A stretch of DNA of 64,000 nt from Bordetella parapertussis (GCA_945895265.1 CAMDEF010000005.1:1-64000); one strand, 5' to 3'. Shown: positions 1 to 10,024, counted from the stretch's first letter. Notes: generated by a model from the letters alone, not told the origin. Numbers and translations: made by a program.

Positions 1-582
1 AGATTGCGTCAGCGGTTTTCTGAAACACGGCTGCCCATTGTGCAGGCCGATGTACTGAACGTTGATTTCTCTCAATTTGGTGATCACTTACGTATTGTAG
101 GAAACTTACCCTACAACATTTCAAGCCCGTTGCTGTTCACTTTGGTCGAGTACGCCGATCAGATTGCCGATCAGCACTTTATGCTTCAGCGAGAAGTGGT
201 GGACCGCATGGTTGCCGCGCCTGGTTCGGGCGATTACAGCCGCCTATCTGTGATGTTGCAGTATCGCTACACCATTGAAAAAATCTTTGATGTGGCGCCC
301 GAGGCCTTTGACCCTGCGCCAAGGGTGACCTCGTCAATCGTGCGTATGGTGCCTCTGCCTCAAACACGTGCCCGTGCTGTTGATGAGTCTTTGTTTGCAG
401 CGGTAGTCCTGCGCGCCTTTTCTCAGCGCCGTAAGATGTTACGAGGTGTATTAGGCGCCTGGACAGCCCTGATCCCTTGGGAGGCTTTGCAAATTGAACC
501 GACCTGGCGTGCAGAACAGGTGTCTGTGCCCAAGTTCATCGCGATGGCAGACGCGTTGCATGCTGCCGCAGTGCGGGCGTAA
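1..582 (+). CDS. rsmA: 16S rRNA (adenine1518-N6/adenine1519-N6)-dimethyltransferase, C-terminal part
   Basis: RsmA (KsgA) dimethylates two adjacent adenines near the 3' end of 16S rRNA during small-subunit maturation, using S-adenosylmethionine. The open frame enters from the left edge, so the N-terminal SAM-binding glycine motif is missing. The catalytic NLPYN motif (N-L-P-Y-N-I-S) lies about 35 residues in, followed by the family signature around [11 protein letters not shown] and the small C-terminal helical domain ([12 protein letters not shown]). The gene converges on glycerate kinase with only 6 bases between stop codons. The identification is secure; only the true start is unseen. Confidence 0.95.
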   Translation, partial: RLRQRFSETRLPIVQADVLNVDFSQFGDHLRIVGNLPYNISSPLLFTLVEYADQIADQHFMLQREVVDRMVAAPGSGDYSRLSVMLQYRYTIEKIFDVAPEAFDPAPRVTSSIVRMVPLPQTRARAVDESLFAAVVLRAFSQRRKMLRGVLGAWTALIPWEALQIEPTWRAEQVSVPKFIAMADALHAAAVRA

Positions 583-588
583 ATCAGG

Positions 589-1725
589 CTAGTGCTTCGC
601 TGCAGCTAGCCATAACCTGACCACGTCTTCAGCACGGTCTTCAAGCAGGCTGCCAACATGTTCGCAGGCCTGTGCTAATGTCATTGGGCCAGAGACCAAG
701 CTAAACGCGGCTTGGATACCAACGCGATATAAACCTTGATAGCCGGGTCCAAGAGATCCAGCGATTGCGATCGTGGGTACACCGGCGCGTTGTGCAATCT
801 GTGCCACCCCCATTGGCGTTTTACCAAGTAGCGTTTGAGCATCCATTCGACCTTCGCCCGTGATGACAAACGAGGCGCCTTGCACAGCCAGGTCAAGCCC
901 GCCGATTTCCGCAATCACAGTTGCGCCTGGACGAAAGGTGCTGTGCATCCACGCGTGTGCTGCAAAACCCACGCCTCCAGCTGCGCCAGAGCCCGCAGCG
1001 TCGCGACGGTCGTGTCCAAGTTGCTGTGCACAGACATCCGCAAAATGGCTTAAGGCGGCATCCAGCATTTGAACCTGCTCGGGGGAGGCGCCTTTTTGCG
1101 GACCAAAAATTGCAGAGGCCCCTAATGGGCCACAAAGAGGATTATTGACGTCTGAGGCGATGGTAATTTTTGTCTGTTCTAAACGTGAATCAAAGTTGCT
1201 GGCGTCGATGAATTCAAGCGCGGTTAACGCGGCACCTCCGGCGGCCAAGGGTGTGCGTTGCGCATCCAGTAAACGCAAACCCAAGGCGCTCAGCATGCCG
1301 GCACCGCCGTCGTTGGTCGCCGAGCCACCTAAGCCTAAAACAATATGGCGTGCGCCTGCATCAAGTGCGTGCTTGATGAGCTCGCCAACGCCAAAGGTGG
1401 TTGCTCGCAGGGCGTCGCGTTGTGACGGTGCGATGTGCTCAAGCCCTGCGGCGCAAGCCATTTCAATGACTGCAGTTTGATCGGGTAGCAAGGCCCATTG
1501 AGCTTGGATGGGCTGCCCCAAGGCGTTTTGCACCAGATTGCTGCGCCGTTCACTTTGCGTCGCACCAAGTACCGCTTGAACAGTCCCTTCGCCGCCATCG
1601 GCCATTGGCACACAGATAATCTGCGCCTCAGGCGCGACGCGCTTGACGCCTCTGGCCAGCGCTGCGGCCACCTCAGGCGCAGAGAGGCTTTCTTTAAACG
1701 AGTCGGGGGCGATAACGATTTTCAC
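589..1725 (-). CDS. Glycerate kinase (GarK/GlxK family)
   Basis: This enzyme phosphorylates D-glycerate with ATP, giving 2-phosphoglycerate in this family, and joins glyoxylate/tartronate-semialdehyde catabolism to glycolysis. The 378-residue protein has the expected length. It opens with the family N-terminus MKIVIAPDSFKESLSA and carries the conserved MADGGEGT segment near residue 42, LGLGGSATNDGGAG near residue 130, and FVITGEGRMDAQTL near residue 283. It ends 6 bases from convergent rsmA and its start lies just left of the gloA stop, so co-transcription with gloA is plausible. I do not choose between the garK and glxK symbols. Confidence 0.93.
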   Translation of the reverse strand: MKIVIAPDSFKESLSAPEVAAALARGVKRVAPEAQIICVPMADGGEGTVQAVLGATQSERRSNLVQNALGQPIQAQWALLPDQTAVIEMACAAGLEHIAPSQRDALRATTFGVGELIKHALDAGARHIVLGLGGSATNDGGAGMLSALGLRLLDAQRTPLAAGGAALTALEFIDASNFDSRLEQTKITIASDVNNPLCGPLGASAIFGPQKGASPEQVQMLDAALSHFADVCAQQLGHDRRDAAGSGAAGGVGFAAHAWMHSTFRPGATVIAEIGGLDLAVQGASFVITGEGRMDAQTLLGKTPMGVAQIAQRAGVPTIAIAGSLGPGYQGLYRVGIQAAFSLVSGPMTLAQACEHVGSLLEDRAEDVVRLWLAAAKH

Positions 1726-1734
1726 GACGAATGC

Positions 1735-2124
1735 TTAGGCTGTCTTTTTTTGTACAAATTCGATCTTGTAGCCATCCGGATCTTCAACAAACGCGATCAC
1801 TGTTGTACCGTGTTTCATGGGGCCCGCTTCGCGAGTGACTTTGCCGCCTAGTTCACGCACTTTGTCGCACACCTCATAGGCGTTGTCGACTTCAAGCGCG
1901 ATGTGACCGTAACCCGTACCCAAGTCGTAGGCGCTGGTATCCCAGTTGTAGGTGAGTTCAAGAACCGGGCCATCGCGCTCGTCTTGATAGCCGACAAAGG
2001 CGTTGGTAAAACGCCCCGTAGGATATTCTGTATTGCGTAACAAGCGCATGCCTAGCACCTTGGTATAAAACTCGATTGAGCGCTCAAGATTGCCGACACG
2101 TACCATCGTATGAAGAATTCGCAT
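1735..2124 (-). CDS. gloA: Lactoylglutathione lyase (glyoxalase I)
   Basis: Glyoxalase I isomerises the methylglyoxal-glutathione hemithioacetal to S-lactoylglutathione in the cytoplasm. The 129-residue protein starts [20 protein letters not shown], typical of the short nickel-type bacterial enzyme. The usual four metal ligands are present: His5, Glu in VLELTYN, His in GYGHIALEV and Glu near the end in YKIEFV. I chose ATG 2124 over the longer frame because AGGA sits 6 bases upstream and the family begins exactly here; further upstream the frame runs into a low-complexity repeat. It lies just upstream of the glycerate kinase gene on the same strand. Confidence 0.95.
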   Translation of the reverse strand: MRILHTMVRVGNLERSIEFYTKVLGMRLLRNTEYPTGRFTNAFVGYQDERDGPVLELTYNWDTSAYDLGTGYGHIALEVDNAYEVCDKVRELGGKVTREAGPMKHGTTVIAFVEDPDGYKIEFVQKKTA

Positions 2125-2140
2125 GATCATTCCTGAAAAA

Positions 2141-2225
2141 TCAAAAATCAAAAATCAAAAATCAAAAATAAAAAATCAAAGTCTAAATCTAGCTCTAGCT
2201 GCAAGTCTAAATACATCTAGAAATT
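2141..2225. repeat. A-rich heptamer tandem repeat and degenerate CTAG-containing array
   Basis: Between gloA and the metalloprotease gene there are four consecutive TCAAAAA heptamers (2141-2168), a diverged copy, then a looser array in which the strings TCTAAAT and ATCTAG recur until about 2225. No open frame or hairpin explains it. It resembles the array at 16064-16125 in composition and in its ATCTAG content. It may be slippage-prone spacer DNA; any function is unknown. Confidence 0.8.
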
Positions 2226-2230
2226 TAAAC

Positions 2231-3070
2231 TTAAATCTCGGGCACGCCTTCCGGCGTGTGTCTTTGCAGCATTTGTTTGGCAGTATGGTAGTCAGGATAC
2301 AGCTGTTGAACTTCTGTCCAAAAATCCTGGCTGTGGTTCATTTCGCGCAAATGCGCAAGTTCATGCGCAATCACATAGTCAATCACCATCGGCGAGAAAT
2401 GAATCAAACGCCAATTCAACATGATATTGCCGTCGCTTGTGCACGACCCCCAACGGGTTGCCGCTGAGGATAAGCGCCAGCGTCGAATGGTGAGCCCGGT
2501 TTTTTCTAAAAAATAGCGAATCCGCTGATCGAACCATGCCGCGGCCCGACTTTGCAGCCAGGCTTGAGTCATCTCGCGCATTCGATGCGTGTCGGCGTCG
2601 TTCGGCAGCGGCAGCCATAGCGTTTGACCGGCCTCAGGTGCATCGTGATTACCCTCGAAATGTGCTCGGCCGTGCGGAACGTGAGGGCCGGGCACCCCAA
2701 GCTGCAAGGTAATTTGACACCCCATATAGGGCAGCTGTCCGCCAGATTTCCAACGCGTGTGCGCCATCGCGAGCTGAGCTTTGCGCGCCTGCCAGTCTTG
2801 TAGCTTGGACAAAATCCAAGGCATTTTTTCAACCACAGCCTCGTCAATCTGACCTAAGGTGACCCAGTTCGGGGCTGTGATGCGTAGTCCTTCTTCAATG
2901 ATGGCAAAGCCGATACTGCGGCGTCGCGAGCGAATCAGCACGAAGCCAACCGCTTGATCCCCATGTCGCACCACTCGCCATTTACCGCCGAGCGGAATGG
3001 TTTCAGGCGCAACCAGCCAGCCCGGTGTCGGCGTGCTTGTGTCTGAAAGCAACAGCTCGAGTTGACTCAT
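2231..3070 (-). CDS. SprT-like/DUF45 (YgjP-type) zinc metallopeptidase
   Basis: A predicted cytoplasmic zinc metalloprotease of the YgjP/DUF45 group, whose substrates are not established. The C-terminal half holds the zinc motif HELAHLREMNHSQDFW: the HExxH helix supplies two His ligands and the following His is the likely third, with catalytic Glu between the first pair. Upstream of it is the family segment RWGSCTSDGNIMLNWRLI. Start ATG 3070 gives 279 residues and overlaps the plsC stop as ATGA, indicating translational coupling; the longer frame would run into plsC. The final bases of the gene abut the degenerate repeat. Confidence 0.88.
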   Translation of the reverse strand: MSQLELLLSDTSTPTPGWLVAPETIPLGGKWRVVRHGDQAVGFVLIRSRRRSIGFAIIEEGLRITAPNWVTLGQIDEAVVEKMPWILSKLQDWQARKAQLAMAHTRWKSGGQLPYMGCQITLQLGVPGPHVPHGRAHFEGNHDAPEAGQTLWLPLPNDADTHRMREMTQAWLQSRAAAWFDQRIRYFLEKTGLTIRRWRLSSAATRWGSCTSDGNIMLNWRLIHFSPMVIDYVIAHELAHLREMNHSQDFWTEVQQLYPDYHTAKQMLQRHTPEGVPEI

Positions 3071-3795
3071 GGTTTGGGATAACGCTCTGGGTTGAGACGA
3101 TGCATTTCTGCTTCGATCCAAGTAAACACTTTTGCGTTTAACTCTTCGGGAGTCAGACCAACCGAGGGGATGGCTGGGCCAATTGAGACGGTGACCAGCC
3201 CAGGTTTTTTAATAAAGGCATTGCGTGGCCAGAGTTCGCCTGCATTGTGAGCAATCGGAATGACAGGAGCACCGGTGCGCGTGGCCAGTAAGGCCCCGCC
3301 CATTTTGAAGCGCCCCATTTTGCCGGGTGCTATGCGCGTACCCTCTGGAAACAAAAGTGGCCAGCGACCCTCGTCTAAGCGCTGTTGTCCAATTTTGACG
3401 ACCTGTTCGAAGGCGTCACGACCCTTGGAGCGATCGATCGGAATCATCCCTAGCAGGGCGATCCCCCAACCGAAAAATGGCACGCGGTGTAATTCTCGTT
3501 TGTAAACAAAGCAGATTTGCCGAGGTAGGTGAGAGGGCAAAAAGAGCGTCTCCCAGGCAGACTGATGCTTTGACAGGACGATCGCAGGACCGTCAGGAAG
3601 GTTTTCAGTGCCCTGCACTTGCCAGCGGATACCGCAAATCACTTTAGCCCCCCACGCTGCAAGTTGCGGCCAACCCATCGTTAATTTGTAGCGCCAGTGC
3701 AAGGGCAGGGGAGACCAGAGTAAACAGGCGAACGCATAGGGGATCACGGTCACTAGCAAAAATAATGCGTAGAGTGCGGCACGCAGGATCAGCAT
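3067..3795 (-). CDS. plsC: 1-acyl-sn-glycerol-3-phosphate acyltransferase
   Basis: PlsC acylates lysophosphatidic acid to phosphatidic acid at the inner membrane. The 242-residue protein starts with a hydrophobic anchor (MLILRAALYALFLLVTVIPY). The acyltransferase motifs follow: KHQSAWET, a variant of the usual HxxxxD block in which the acidic position is Glu; a middle block around IPIDRSKGRDAF; and FPEGTR. The variant HQSAWE is common in betaproteobacterial relatives, so I do not read it as inactivation. The gene sits between gmhB and the metallopeptidase gene, 4 bases after gmhB and overlapping the next, in what looks like one leftward operon from glyQ. Confidence 0.92.
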   Translation of the reverse strand: MLILRAALYALFLLVTVIPYAFACLLWSPLPLHWRYKLTMGWPQLAAWGAKVICGIRWQVQGTENLPDGPAIVLSKHQSAWETLFLPSHLPRQICFVYKRELHRVPFFGWGIALLGMIPIDRSKGRDAFEQVVKIGQQRLDEGRWPLLFPEGTRIAPGKMGRFKMGGALLATRTGAPVIPIAHNAGELWPRNAFIKKPGLVTVSIGPAIPSVGLTPEELNAKVFTWIEAEMHRLNPERYPKP

Positions 3796-3799
3796 GGTC

Positions 3800-4342
3800 T
3801 CAGGCCGCCTGAGTCAGAATTTGGTCGACGGCATGGGTCAAATCACTGGCGTGCCGTGTGCCTTCGGGAAGATTGCCTTGCTTGAGTGTCTTAGCACCAT
3901 TGCCTGTTTGCACCAACCACGGGGTACAGCCTGCGGTCGCGCTCGCTTGAAGATCGCGCAGCGAGTCGCCTATCGCCGGCACGCCCACAAGCTCAGTATC
4001 GTAGCGCTTCGCAATATCTTCAAAGAGCCCCGGTAAAGGCTTGCGGCACACGCACTGTTCATCGGGGCCGTGAGGGCACACAAAAAAAGCATCAATCGCA
4101 CCAGCCAGTTGCCCTAACTCTTTGCGCAGCTTCTGATGAATGGCATTGAGTGCTGTGATGTCGAACAAGCCGCGTGCCAAACCCGATTGGTTTGAGGCCA
4201 CGGCGATTGTGTAGCCAGCTTGATGCAGTCTTGCAATGGCCTGCAGGCTGCCCGGTAACGCAATCCATTCATCTGGGTGCTTGATGTAATCAGGGCTATC
4301 GTGATTGATCACACCGTCGCGATCCAGAATAATCAGCTTCAT
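3800..4342 (-). CDS. gmhB: D-glycero-beta-D-manno-heptose-1,7-bisphosphate 7-phosphatase
   Basis: GmhB removes the 7-phosphate from heptose bisphosphate on the route to ADP-heptose for the LPS inner core. The 180-residue HAD-superfamily protein starts with the nucleophile motif DRDGVIN, followed by ASNQSGLARG. The zinc-binding cysteine loop CPHGPDEQCVCRKP near residue 107 separates it from the related histidinol phosphatases, and GDSLRDLQA supplies the C-terminal acidic motif. Its ATG overlaps the glyS stop by 4 bases, so translation is likely coupled. Finding it between glyS and plsC fits the usual betaproteobacterial arrangement. Confidence 0.95.
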   Translation of the reverse strand: MKLIILDRDGVINHDSPDYIKHPDEWIALPGSLQAIARLHQAGYTIAVASNQSGLARGLFDITALNAIHQKLRKELGQLAGAIDAFFVCPHGPDEQCVCRKPLPGLFEDIAKRYDTELVGVPAIGDSLRDLQASATAGCTPWLVQTGNGAKTLKQGNLPEGTRHASDLTHAVDQILTQAA

Positions 4343-6477
4343 GCGGCCAGCCTTGAAATGTCGGCCACTTGATTCATCAAGCCGTGAAGCTGAGCCAGTA
4401 GCGCTAGCCGGTTGTTGCGCACGGCAAGATCATCAGCCATGACCATGATGTCGTTAAAAAACGCATCAACTGGTGCGCGTGCCTGCGCGAGTGTCGCCAT
4501 CGCGCCTTGGTAGTCGCCCGCGTCGAGACGTTGTTGCGCAATCGGCTGCAGCTGGGCAATTGTTTTTGCCAGTGCTTGCTCGGCGGGTTCAGTGAGCAGT
4601 GCCTGATTCAGAGGCTGAAAACCCGTTTCAGATTTTTTCAGTAGATTACCGATACGCTTATTTGCGGCAGCCAAACTTGCGGCGTCTGGGCCTTGCGCAA
4701 ACGTGGCGGCAGCTTGCACACGTGCCAGTATTTGATGCAGAGGCGGCGCGATCGCCAGTACGGCCTCGACGGCGTTGCGATCAAACTGCGTGATTAACTG
4801 ATGACGCAGTCGTTCAAGGATGAAGGCTTGTACGTCTGTGACCGTTGTCTGGGCGAGGGCTGCGGGCTCAAAGGTATGTGCGGCAACTTGTAGCAGACCT
4901 TCGAGTGTTAAGGGCCCGTTTTGCTGAATAGGTAAAAAACCACCCGCGGTCAGTTGTTCAAATGCACTGATCAGACCCAAGGCAGCGCGGCGCAGGCCGA
5001 AAGGGTCACGCTCGCCGGTAGGGGCTAAGCCGATCCCCCAGATACCAATGAGTGTTTCAGCGCGCTCTGCCATAAACAGAATTGCAGCGGTCATATTTGC
5101 AGCAGTCACGGGCTGTTCAAGGCGAATTTTGTATTGTTCGGCAAGCGCTTGTATCACTTGTTCGGGCTCGTGATCGGCGCGGGCGTAATACGAGCCCATG
5201 ATGCCTTGCAGTTCAGGAAACTCGCCAACCATATTGGTGTTGAGATCGGCCTTGGCAAGCATCGCCGCACGCACGGCGAGCGCGCTGTCTGCCTGTAAGG
5301 CGTTGGCTAACCACGCTGCGATCGTTTGTACGCGTGCCACGCGCTGCAACTGCGTACCGAGCTTGTTGTGATACACAATCGAAGCAAGCTGCGGCACCCG
5401 CTGATGCAGAGGCGTTTTGCGGTCGGTATCGAAAAAGAATTGCGCATCTGCCAAACGCGGGCGCACCACCCGTTCGTTGCCTTGAATGATCGCCACAGGG
5501 TTGTCTGTGGGCATATTGCTGACAATCAGAAATTGATTGGTGAGCACGCCCGACGTTGGATTGAATAATGGAAAGTACTTTTGATTGAGACGCATGGTCA
5601 AAATCAGGCATTCTTGCGGCACTTGCAAAAAACGCTCTTCAAAGGCACCCACGTAAACCACCGGCGCCTCAACCAAGGCCGTGACTTCGTCAAGCAGGGC
5701 CTGCACTGCAGGATCTTGCCCAAGCGTGGCGTTGAGCCTTTGCGCTTCTGTCGCAAGTAAGGCTGCGATTTGTTCACGGCGCTCTGTGAATGAGGCAATC
5801 ACCTGACCAGTTTGTGCAAGCTGTTGCTCGTAGCTGTCAGCACGGTCGATGCTGATTGCTGCGGGATGTAAAAAGCGATGACCGAAGGTGAGGCGCCCAG
5901 ACTGTAAGCCAAGCACCGTTGCGGGTATCACCTGCGTGTCAAACAAAGCAATCAGGGCGTGAGCGGGGCGCACGAATTTTACTGAGGTGACGCCATCGGC
6001 CAATTGATATTTCATGACCTTCGGTATCGGCAAGGCTGCGATTGATGTCTCGATCGCGGCTTGCAGGACCTCGGTTAAGGCGGCACCTGGCGCGGTACCT
6101 CGCGCCACCAGATACTCTTGTTTGCCGTCTGATTCTCGCTCGAGTGCGCTGATGGGCATGTCTGCCCAACCCTTGGCGGCAAGTTTTTTTTGCAGAGCTG
6201 GCGTTGCCAGGCCCTGAGCGTCAAACCCCACTTTCACTGGCATCAGCTTTTCAACAAAACTTTGCTCGGGTGCGAGCGCCAGGACTTGCGACAGACGCAC
6301 AGCTAGGCGGCGCGGTGAAGCGAATGAAGTCGTGGTGCTGTGACTCAGCACCAGACCTTGGGCGTGCAAGGCGTCGTGGATACCCTGCGCAAACGCCTGG
6401 CCAAGTCTGGGCAAAGCTTTTGGTGGGAGCTCTTCAGTAAAGAGCTCTATCAGCAGAGGCTTGATAGTTTGCGTCAT
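4339..6477 (-). CDS. glyS: Glycine--tRNA ligase beta subunit
   Basis: The beta chain of the bacterial alpha2beta2 glycyl-tRNA synthetase, needed for tRNA-Gly recognition and charging. The 712 residues match the family. It starts with [19 protein letters not shown], carries the conserved YLVARG and [13 protein letters not shown] segments, the HD-like [16 protein letters not shown] region near residue 430, and a C-terminal DALR-type anticodon-binding domain ending [19 protein letters not shown]. The start codon overlaps the glyQ stop by 4 bases, which suits stoichiometric synthesis of the two subunits. A tRNA-Gly(GCC) gene, its substrate, lies at 22208-22283. Confidence 0.97.
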   Translation of the reverse strand: MTQTIKPLLIELFTEELPPKALPRLGQAFAQGIHDALHAQGLVLSHSTTTSFASPRRLAVRLSQVLALAPEQSFVEKLMPVKVGFDAQGLATPALQKKLAAKGWADMPISALERESDGKQEYLVARGTAPGAALTEVLQAAIETSIAALPIPKVMKYQLADGVTSVKFVRPAHALIALFDTQVIPATVLGLQSGRLTFGHRFLHPAAISIDRADSYEQQLAQTGQVIASFTERREQIAALLATEAQRLNATLGQDPAVQALLDEVTALVEAPVVYVGAFEERFLQVPQECLILTMRLNQKYFPLFNPTSGVLTNQFLIVSNMPTDNPVAIIQGNERVVRPRLADAQFFFDTDRKTPLHQRVPQLASIVYHNKLGTQLQRVARVQTIAAWLANALQADSALAVRAAMLAKADLNTNMVGEFPELQGIMGSYYARADHEPEQVIQALAEQYKIRLEQPVTAANMTAAILFMAERAETLIGIWGIGLAPTGERDPFGLRRAALGLISAFEQLTAGGFLPIQQNGPLTLEGLLQVAAHTFEPAALAQTTVTDVQAFILERLRHQLITQFDRNAVEAVLAIAPPLHQILARVQAAATFAQGPDAASLAAANKRIGNLLKKSETGFQPLNQALLTEPAEQALAKTIAQLQPIAQQRLDAGDYQGAMATLAQARAPVDAFFNDIMVMADDLAVRNNRLALLAQLHGLMNQVADISRLAA

Positions 6478-7400
6478 GGCTGAGCCCCTTTTTCGGTACC
6501 GTTGAGTGCTGTACGGTCGCCGCTCAACATAGGGAAACCCAACTGCTCGCGAGAGTCGTAGTAGGCTTGCGCGACAGCTCGAGAAAGATTGCGGATCCGG
6601 CCGATATACGCGGCACGCTCGGTGACGCTAATGGCGCCACGAGCATCTAACATGTTGAAGGTATGCGCGGCTTTGAGCGTCGCCTCGTAGGCTGGCAGCG
6701 CCAGCGGAATCTCAATCAGACGTTTTGCATTGGTTTCGTGATCTGTGAAGTGCCTAAAGAGCATTTCAGCATCAGAGTGTTCAAAGTTGTAGGTCGATTG
6801 TTCGACCTCATTTTGATGAAAGACGTCGCGATAGAGCACCGAGCCTTTGGGCCCAGTTGTCCAGACCAGGTCGTAGACGCTTTCAACACCCTGCAGATAC
6901 ATAGCTAAGCGCTCAAGCCCGTAAGTGATTTCACCCGTAGTGGGGGTGCAGTCCAAACCGCCGACTTGTTGAAAGTAGGTAAATTGCGTGACTTCCATGC
7001 CGTTGAGCCAAACTTCCCAACCCAGGCCCCAGGCACCCAGCGTGGGATTCTCCCAATCGTCTTCAACAAAGCGAATGTCATGCTCGGTAGGACGGATACC
7101 CAGCGCTTCAAGTGAGCCAATATACAAATCCAGAATATCGGTCGGCGCTGGTTTAAGTACAACCTGGTACTGGTAGTAATGTTGCAAGCGGTTGGGATTC
7201 TCGCCGTAGCGCCCGTCTTTCGGACGTCGTGACGGTTGCACATAGGCAGCTCGCCAGGGTTCGGGCCCGATCGCACGCAAAAAGGTCGCCGTGTGCGAGG
7301 TGCCTGCGCCGACCTCCATATCGTAGGGTTGAAGCAGGGCACAGCCCTGATGATCCCAGTACTCTTGCAGGCGAAGAATAATTTGCTGAAAAGTGAGCAT
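6474..7400 (-). CDS. glyQ: Glycine--tRNA ligase alpha subunit
   Basis: The alpha chain carries the class II aminoacylation core of the tetrameric glycyl-tRNA synthetase. The 308 residues begin [20 protein letters not shown] and contain the expected [48 protein letters not shown] and [15 protein letters not shown] blocks. It is first in the leftward run glyQ-glyS-gmhB-plsC-metallopeptidase. The 167-base upstream gap to the divergent crotonase gene holds a 7-bp hairpin (7462-7478) but no recognised riboswitch or T-box. Confidence 0.97.
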   Translation of the reverse strand: MLTFQQIILRLQEYWDHQGCALLQPYDMEVGAGTSHTATFLRAIGPEPWRAAYVQPSRRPKDGRYGENPNRLQHYYQYQVVLKPAPTDILDLYIGSLEALGIRPTEHDIRFVEDDWENPTLGAWGLGWEVWLNGMEVTQFTYFQQVGGLDCTPTTGEITYGLERLAMYLQGVESVYDLVWTTGPKGSVLYRDVFHQNEVEQSTYNFEHSDAEMLFRHFTDHETNAKRLIEIPLALPAYEATLKAAHTFNMLDARGAISVTERAAYIGRIRNLSRAVAQAYYDSREQLGFPMLSGDRTALNGTEKGAQP

Positions 7401-7461
7401 GAAGGTGTGAACGTGGCGATGGCTATTTAATCAATCATTTTACCGTGGGGCAGGCTCGGTG

Positions 7462-7478
7462 GGTGGCGAGGCGCCACC
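7462..7478. other. Short GC hairpin between glyQ and the crotonase gene
   Basis: GGTGGCG and CGCCACC form a perfect 7-bp stem with a 3-base loop in the divergent intergenic region. There is no T-run on either side, so it is not an intrinsic terminator. It could be an operator or a 5' UTR structure; nothing decides between these. Confidence 0.4.
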
Positions 7479-7567
7479 GGGGGGCATGATTTGGCCCGAA
7501 GATCAGGTACCCAACCGAGTTCGGCGAACGAATCGCCTATGATTCAGGGTACGTCAAAGGAGTCAGT

Positions 7568-8335
7568 ATGTCAGTGTTGGTAGTTGTCGAATATCTGGAT
7601 GGAATTCAAATCATTACGATTAATCGCCCTGAGGCGCGCAACGCGATTAGTGTTGAGACTGCGCATCAGATGTCGGCAGCCTTCGATGAGCTCGATGCGC
7701 GCGACGATATTCGTATCGGAATCTTGACGGGAGCGGGGGGCACCTTTAGCTCGGGGATGGATTTAAAAGATTTTGCGCAAACCCGTAAGCGCGCGCTCGT
7801 TGAGGGCAAGGGCTTTGGCGGGCTAAACGAGGCACCCCCAAAAAAGCCTTTGATCGCCGCCGTTGAGGGCTACGCTGTGGCCGGTGGCTTTGAGATGGTA
7901 CTGGCGTGTGATCTGGTGGTAGCGGCCAATAACGCCATGTTCGGTCTGCCAGAGGTGAAACGGGGCTTGGTGGCGGGTTCGGGTGGTTTGTTGCGTCTGC
8001 CGCGTCAACTCCCGTATCACATTGCAATGGAGATCATTTTGACGGGCGATATGCTGCCAGCGCCGCGTGCCCACCAATATGGTTTGGTGAACGTGTTGAC
8101 CGACCCCGGGCAGGCGCTCGCCGAGGCCATTAAACTCGCACAAAGAATCTGCGAAAATGGTCCTTTGGCAGTGCAAACCTCTAAAAGTGTAGTCAATCAG
8201 GGGGGCGACTTTGCCGCTGATGAAATGTTTGACCTGCAACGCCCGTTGATTCATCACATTTTCATGTCGGATGACGCCAAAGAGGGTGCAACCGCCTTTG
8301 CGCAAAAGCGTAAACCGGTGTGGCAGGGCAAATAG
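7568..8335 (+). CDS. Enoyl-CoA hydratase/isomerase (crotonase) family protein
   Basis: A 255-residue crotonase-fold enzyme, probably hydrating an enoyl-CoA in fatty-acid or aromatic-acid degradation. The oxyanion-hole segment SSGMDLKDF and the AVEGYAVAGGFEMVLACDL block are present. Both positions that carry catalytic Glu in true hydratases are Glu here (GGFEM and GLPEVKRG), which favours hydratase over isomerase activity, although the usual GAGGT after the second Glu reads GSGGL. AAAGGAG precedes ATG 7568 at good spacing. The gene stands alone, 130 bases upstream of fumarase, so the substrate cannot be inferred from context. Confidence 0.85.
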   Translation: MSVLVVVEYLDGIQIITINRPEARNAISVETAHQMSAAFDELDARDDIRIGILTGAGGTFSSGMDLKDFAQTRKRALVEGKGFGGLNEAPPKKPLIAAVEGYAVAGGFEMVLACDLVVAANNAMFGLPEVKRGLVAGSGGLLRLPRQLPYHIAMEIILTGDMLPAPRAHQYGLVNVLTDPGQALAEAIKLAQRICENGPLAVQTSKSVVNQGGDFAADEMFDLQRPLIHHIFMSDDAKEGATAFAQKRKPVWQGK

Positions 8336-8465
8336 GTTTTTTGTAGAAGGTTGGATTGGCTCACTGTATCAGTACGATCATCGCATCACCAGTGTCTTTG
8401 TATTTGAGCGCGTTCAGTGTTTCATTTCATTTTTCATTAGCTCCCTTTCTTAGCAGGTGTCTTTT

Positions 8466-9989
8466 ATGTCGGTCATTATTCAAGAAGAAGATTTCGTTTC
8501 GTCGATTGCTGATGCGATTCAGTTCATCAGCTATTACCATCCGGCTGATTACATCAAGCATCTAGCGCGTGCTTACGAGCGCGAAGAGAGTCCGGCCTCC
8601 AAAGATGCGATGGCGCAGATTTTGACGAACTCGCGCATGAGCGCAGAGGGTCGTCGTCCGATTTGCCAAGACACCGGTATCGTCAATGTCTTTTTAAAAA
8701 TTGGTATGGATGTTCGTTTCAATACCAAGAAAAATATTCAAGAATTATGTGATGAGGGCGTGCGTCGCGGCTACCTCAATCCAGAAAATCCTTTGCGCGC
8801 CTCGGTGTTGGATGATCCAATCTTTTTGCGCAAAAACACTAAAGACAACACCCCCTGTATTGTCAGCGTAGAGTTGGTGCAAGGCGATAAGGTAGACGTA
8901 CAAGTGGCGTCTAAGGGCGGTGGTTCTGAAAATAAGTCTAAGTTAGCGATGTTGAATCCTAACGACTCCATCGTTGACTGGGTGTTAAAGACAGTGCCCA
9001 CGATGGGTGCGGGTTGGTGTCCGCCAGGCATGTTGGGGATTGGTGTTGGCGGTACGGCCGAGAAGGCTGTGTTGATGGCCAAACAAGCGCTGATGGAAGA
9101 TCTCGATATGTACGAGCTGCTAGAGCGTGGGCCAAGCAACAAAATAGAAGAGTTGCGTATCGAGCTGTATCAAAAGGTAAACGGCTTAGGCATTGGTGCG
9201 CAGGGCTTGGGTGGTTTGACAACAGTTCTTGACGTAAAAATCAAAACGTTTGCCACACACGCAGCGTCGTTTCCTGTGGCAATGATTCCGAACTGTGCGG
9301 CCACACGTCATGCGCACTTTGAGTTAGACGGTTCGGGCCCTGCACACTTGCATCGCCCATCGCTGTCTGACTGGCCTGATGTCAACTGGGCGCCAAATTA
9401 CAAATCGTCGCGTCAAGTTGATTTAAACAAACTCACGCCTGAAGAAGTTGCTAGCTGGAAACCGGGTCAGACCTTGTTGCTCAACGGCAAAATGCTGACG
9501 GGCCGCGACGCGGCGCACAAGCGTATTCAAGATATGTTGGCCAAGGGCGAAAAATTGCCTGTCGATTTTCGTGGCAAGGCGATTTACTACGTTGGTCCTG
9601 TGGATCCTGTCGGTGATGAAGTGGTTGGCCCTGCAGGTCCAACGACCGCGACACGCATGGACAAGTTCACCGACATGATGCTCGAGCAAACGGGCTTGGC
9701 GGTGATGATAGGTAAATCCGAGCGCGGTGACGCAACGATCGAATCGATTCGTAAGCACAAGTCTGCGTATTTGATGGCCGTGGGTGGTGCGGCGTATCTG
9801 GTATCTAAAGCGATCAAGGCTGCTAAGGTGGTTGGCTTTGCTGATCTGGGGATGGAAGCCATCTATGAGTTTGATGTGGTGGATATGCCCGTGACAGTGG
9901 CAGTCGATTCAAATGGTATTTCGGTGCATACGACGGGGCCAAAAGAGTGGTCGGCGCGGATTGCTGGGATTCCGGTGGTAGTGAAGTAG
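8466..9989 (+). CDS. Fumarate hydratase, class I (iron-sulfur, single-chain)
   Basis: Interconverts fumarate and L-malate in the TCA cycle using an oxygen-sensitive [4Fe-4S] cluster. The protein is about 507 residues, the normal length of the fused alpha/beta FumA/FumB type. The N-terminal half has RPICQDTGIVNVF, with a predicted cluster Cys, and PNCAATRHAHFELDG with another; the C-terminal beta-type domain shows TGRDAAHKRI and GPVDPVGDEVVGPAGPTTATRMD. I prefer ATG 8466 because AGG lies about 8 bases upstream; a GTG three codons earlier (8457) is the alternative. A small hairpin (9983-10000) overlaps the stop codon. Confidence 0.95.
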   Translation: MSVIIQEEDFVSSIADAIQFISYYHPADYIKHLARAYEREESPASKDAMAQILTNSRMSAEGRRPICQDTGIVNVFLKIGMDVRFNTKKNIQELCDEGVRRGYLNPENPLRASVLDDPIFLRKNTKDNTPCIVSVELVQGDKVDVQVASKGGGSENKSKLAMLNPNDSIVDWVLKTVPTMGAGWCPPGMLGIGVGGTAEKAVLMAKQALMEDLDMYELLERGPSNKIEELRIELYQKVNGLGIGAQGLGGLTTVLDVKIKTFATHAASFPVAMIPNCAATRHAHFELDGSGPAHLHRPSLSDWPDVNWAPNYKSSRQVDLNKLTPEEVASWKPGQTLLLNGKMLTGRDAAHKRIQDMLAKGEKLPVDFRGKAIYYVGPVDPVGDEVVGPAGPTTATRMDKFTDMMLEQTGLAVMIGKSERGDATIESIRKHKSAYLMAVGGAAYLVSKAIKAAKVVGFADLGMEAIYEFDVVDMPVTVAVDSNGISVHTTGPKEWSARIAGIPVVVK

Positions 9990-10024
9990 GACTTTACTTC
10001 GGGGGGGCTTCGGGCTCGGTAGCC

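Noticed and set aside
2141..2175. Possible CRISPR-like array in the heptamer repeats
   Set aside because: Units are 7 bases with no spacers and no cas genes nearby; it is a simple tandem repeat.
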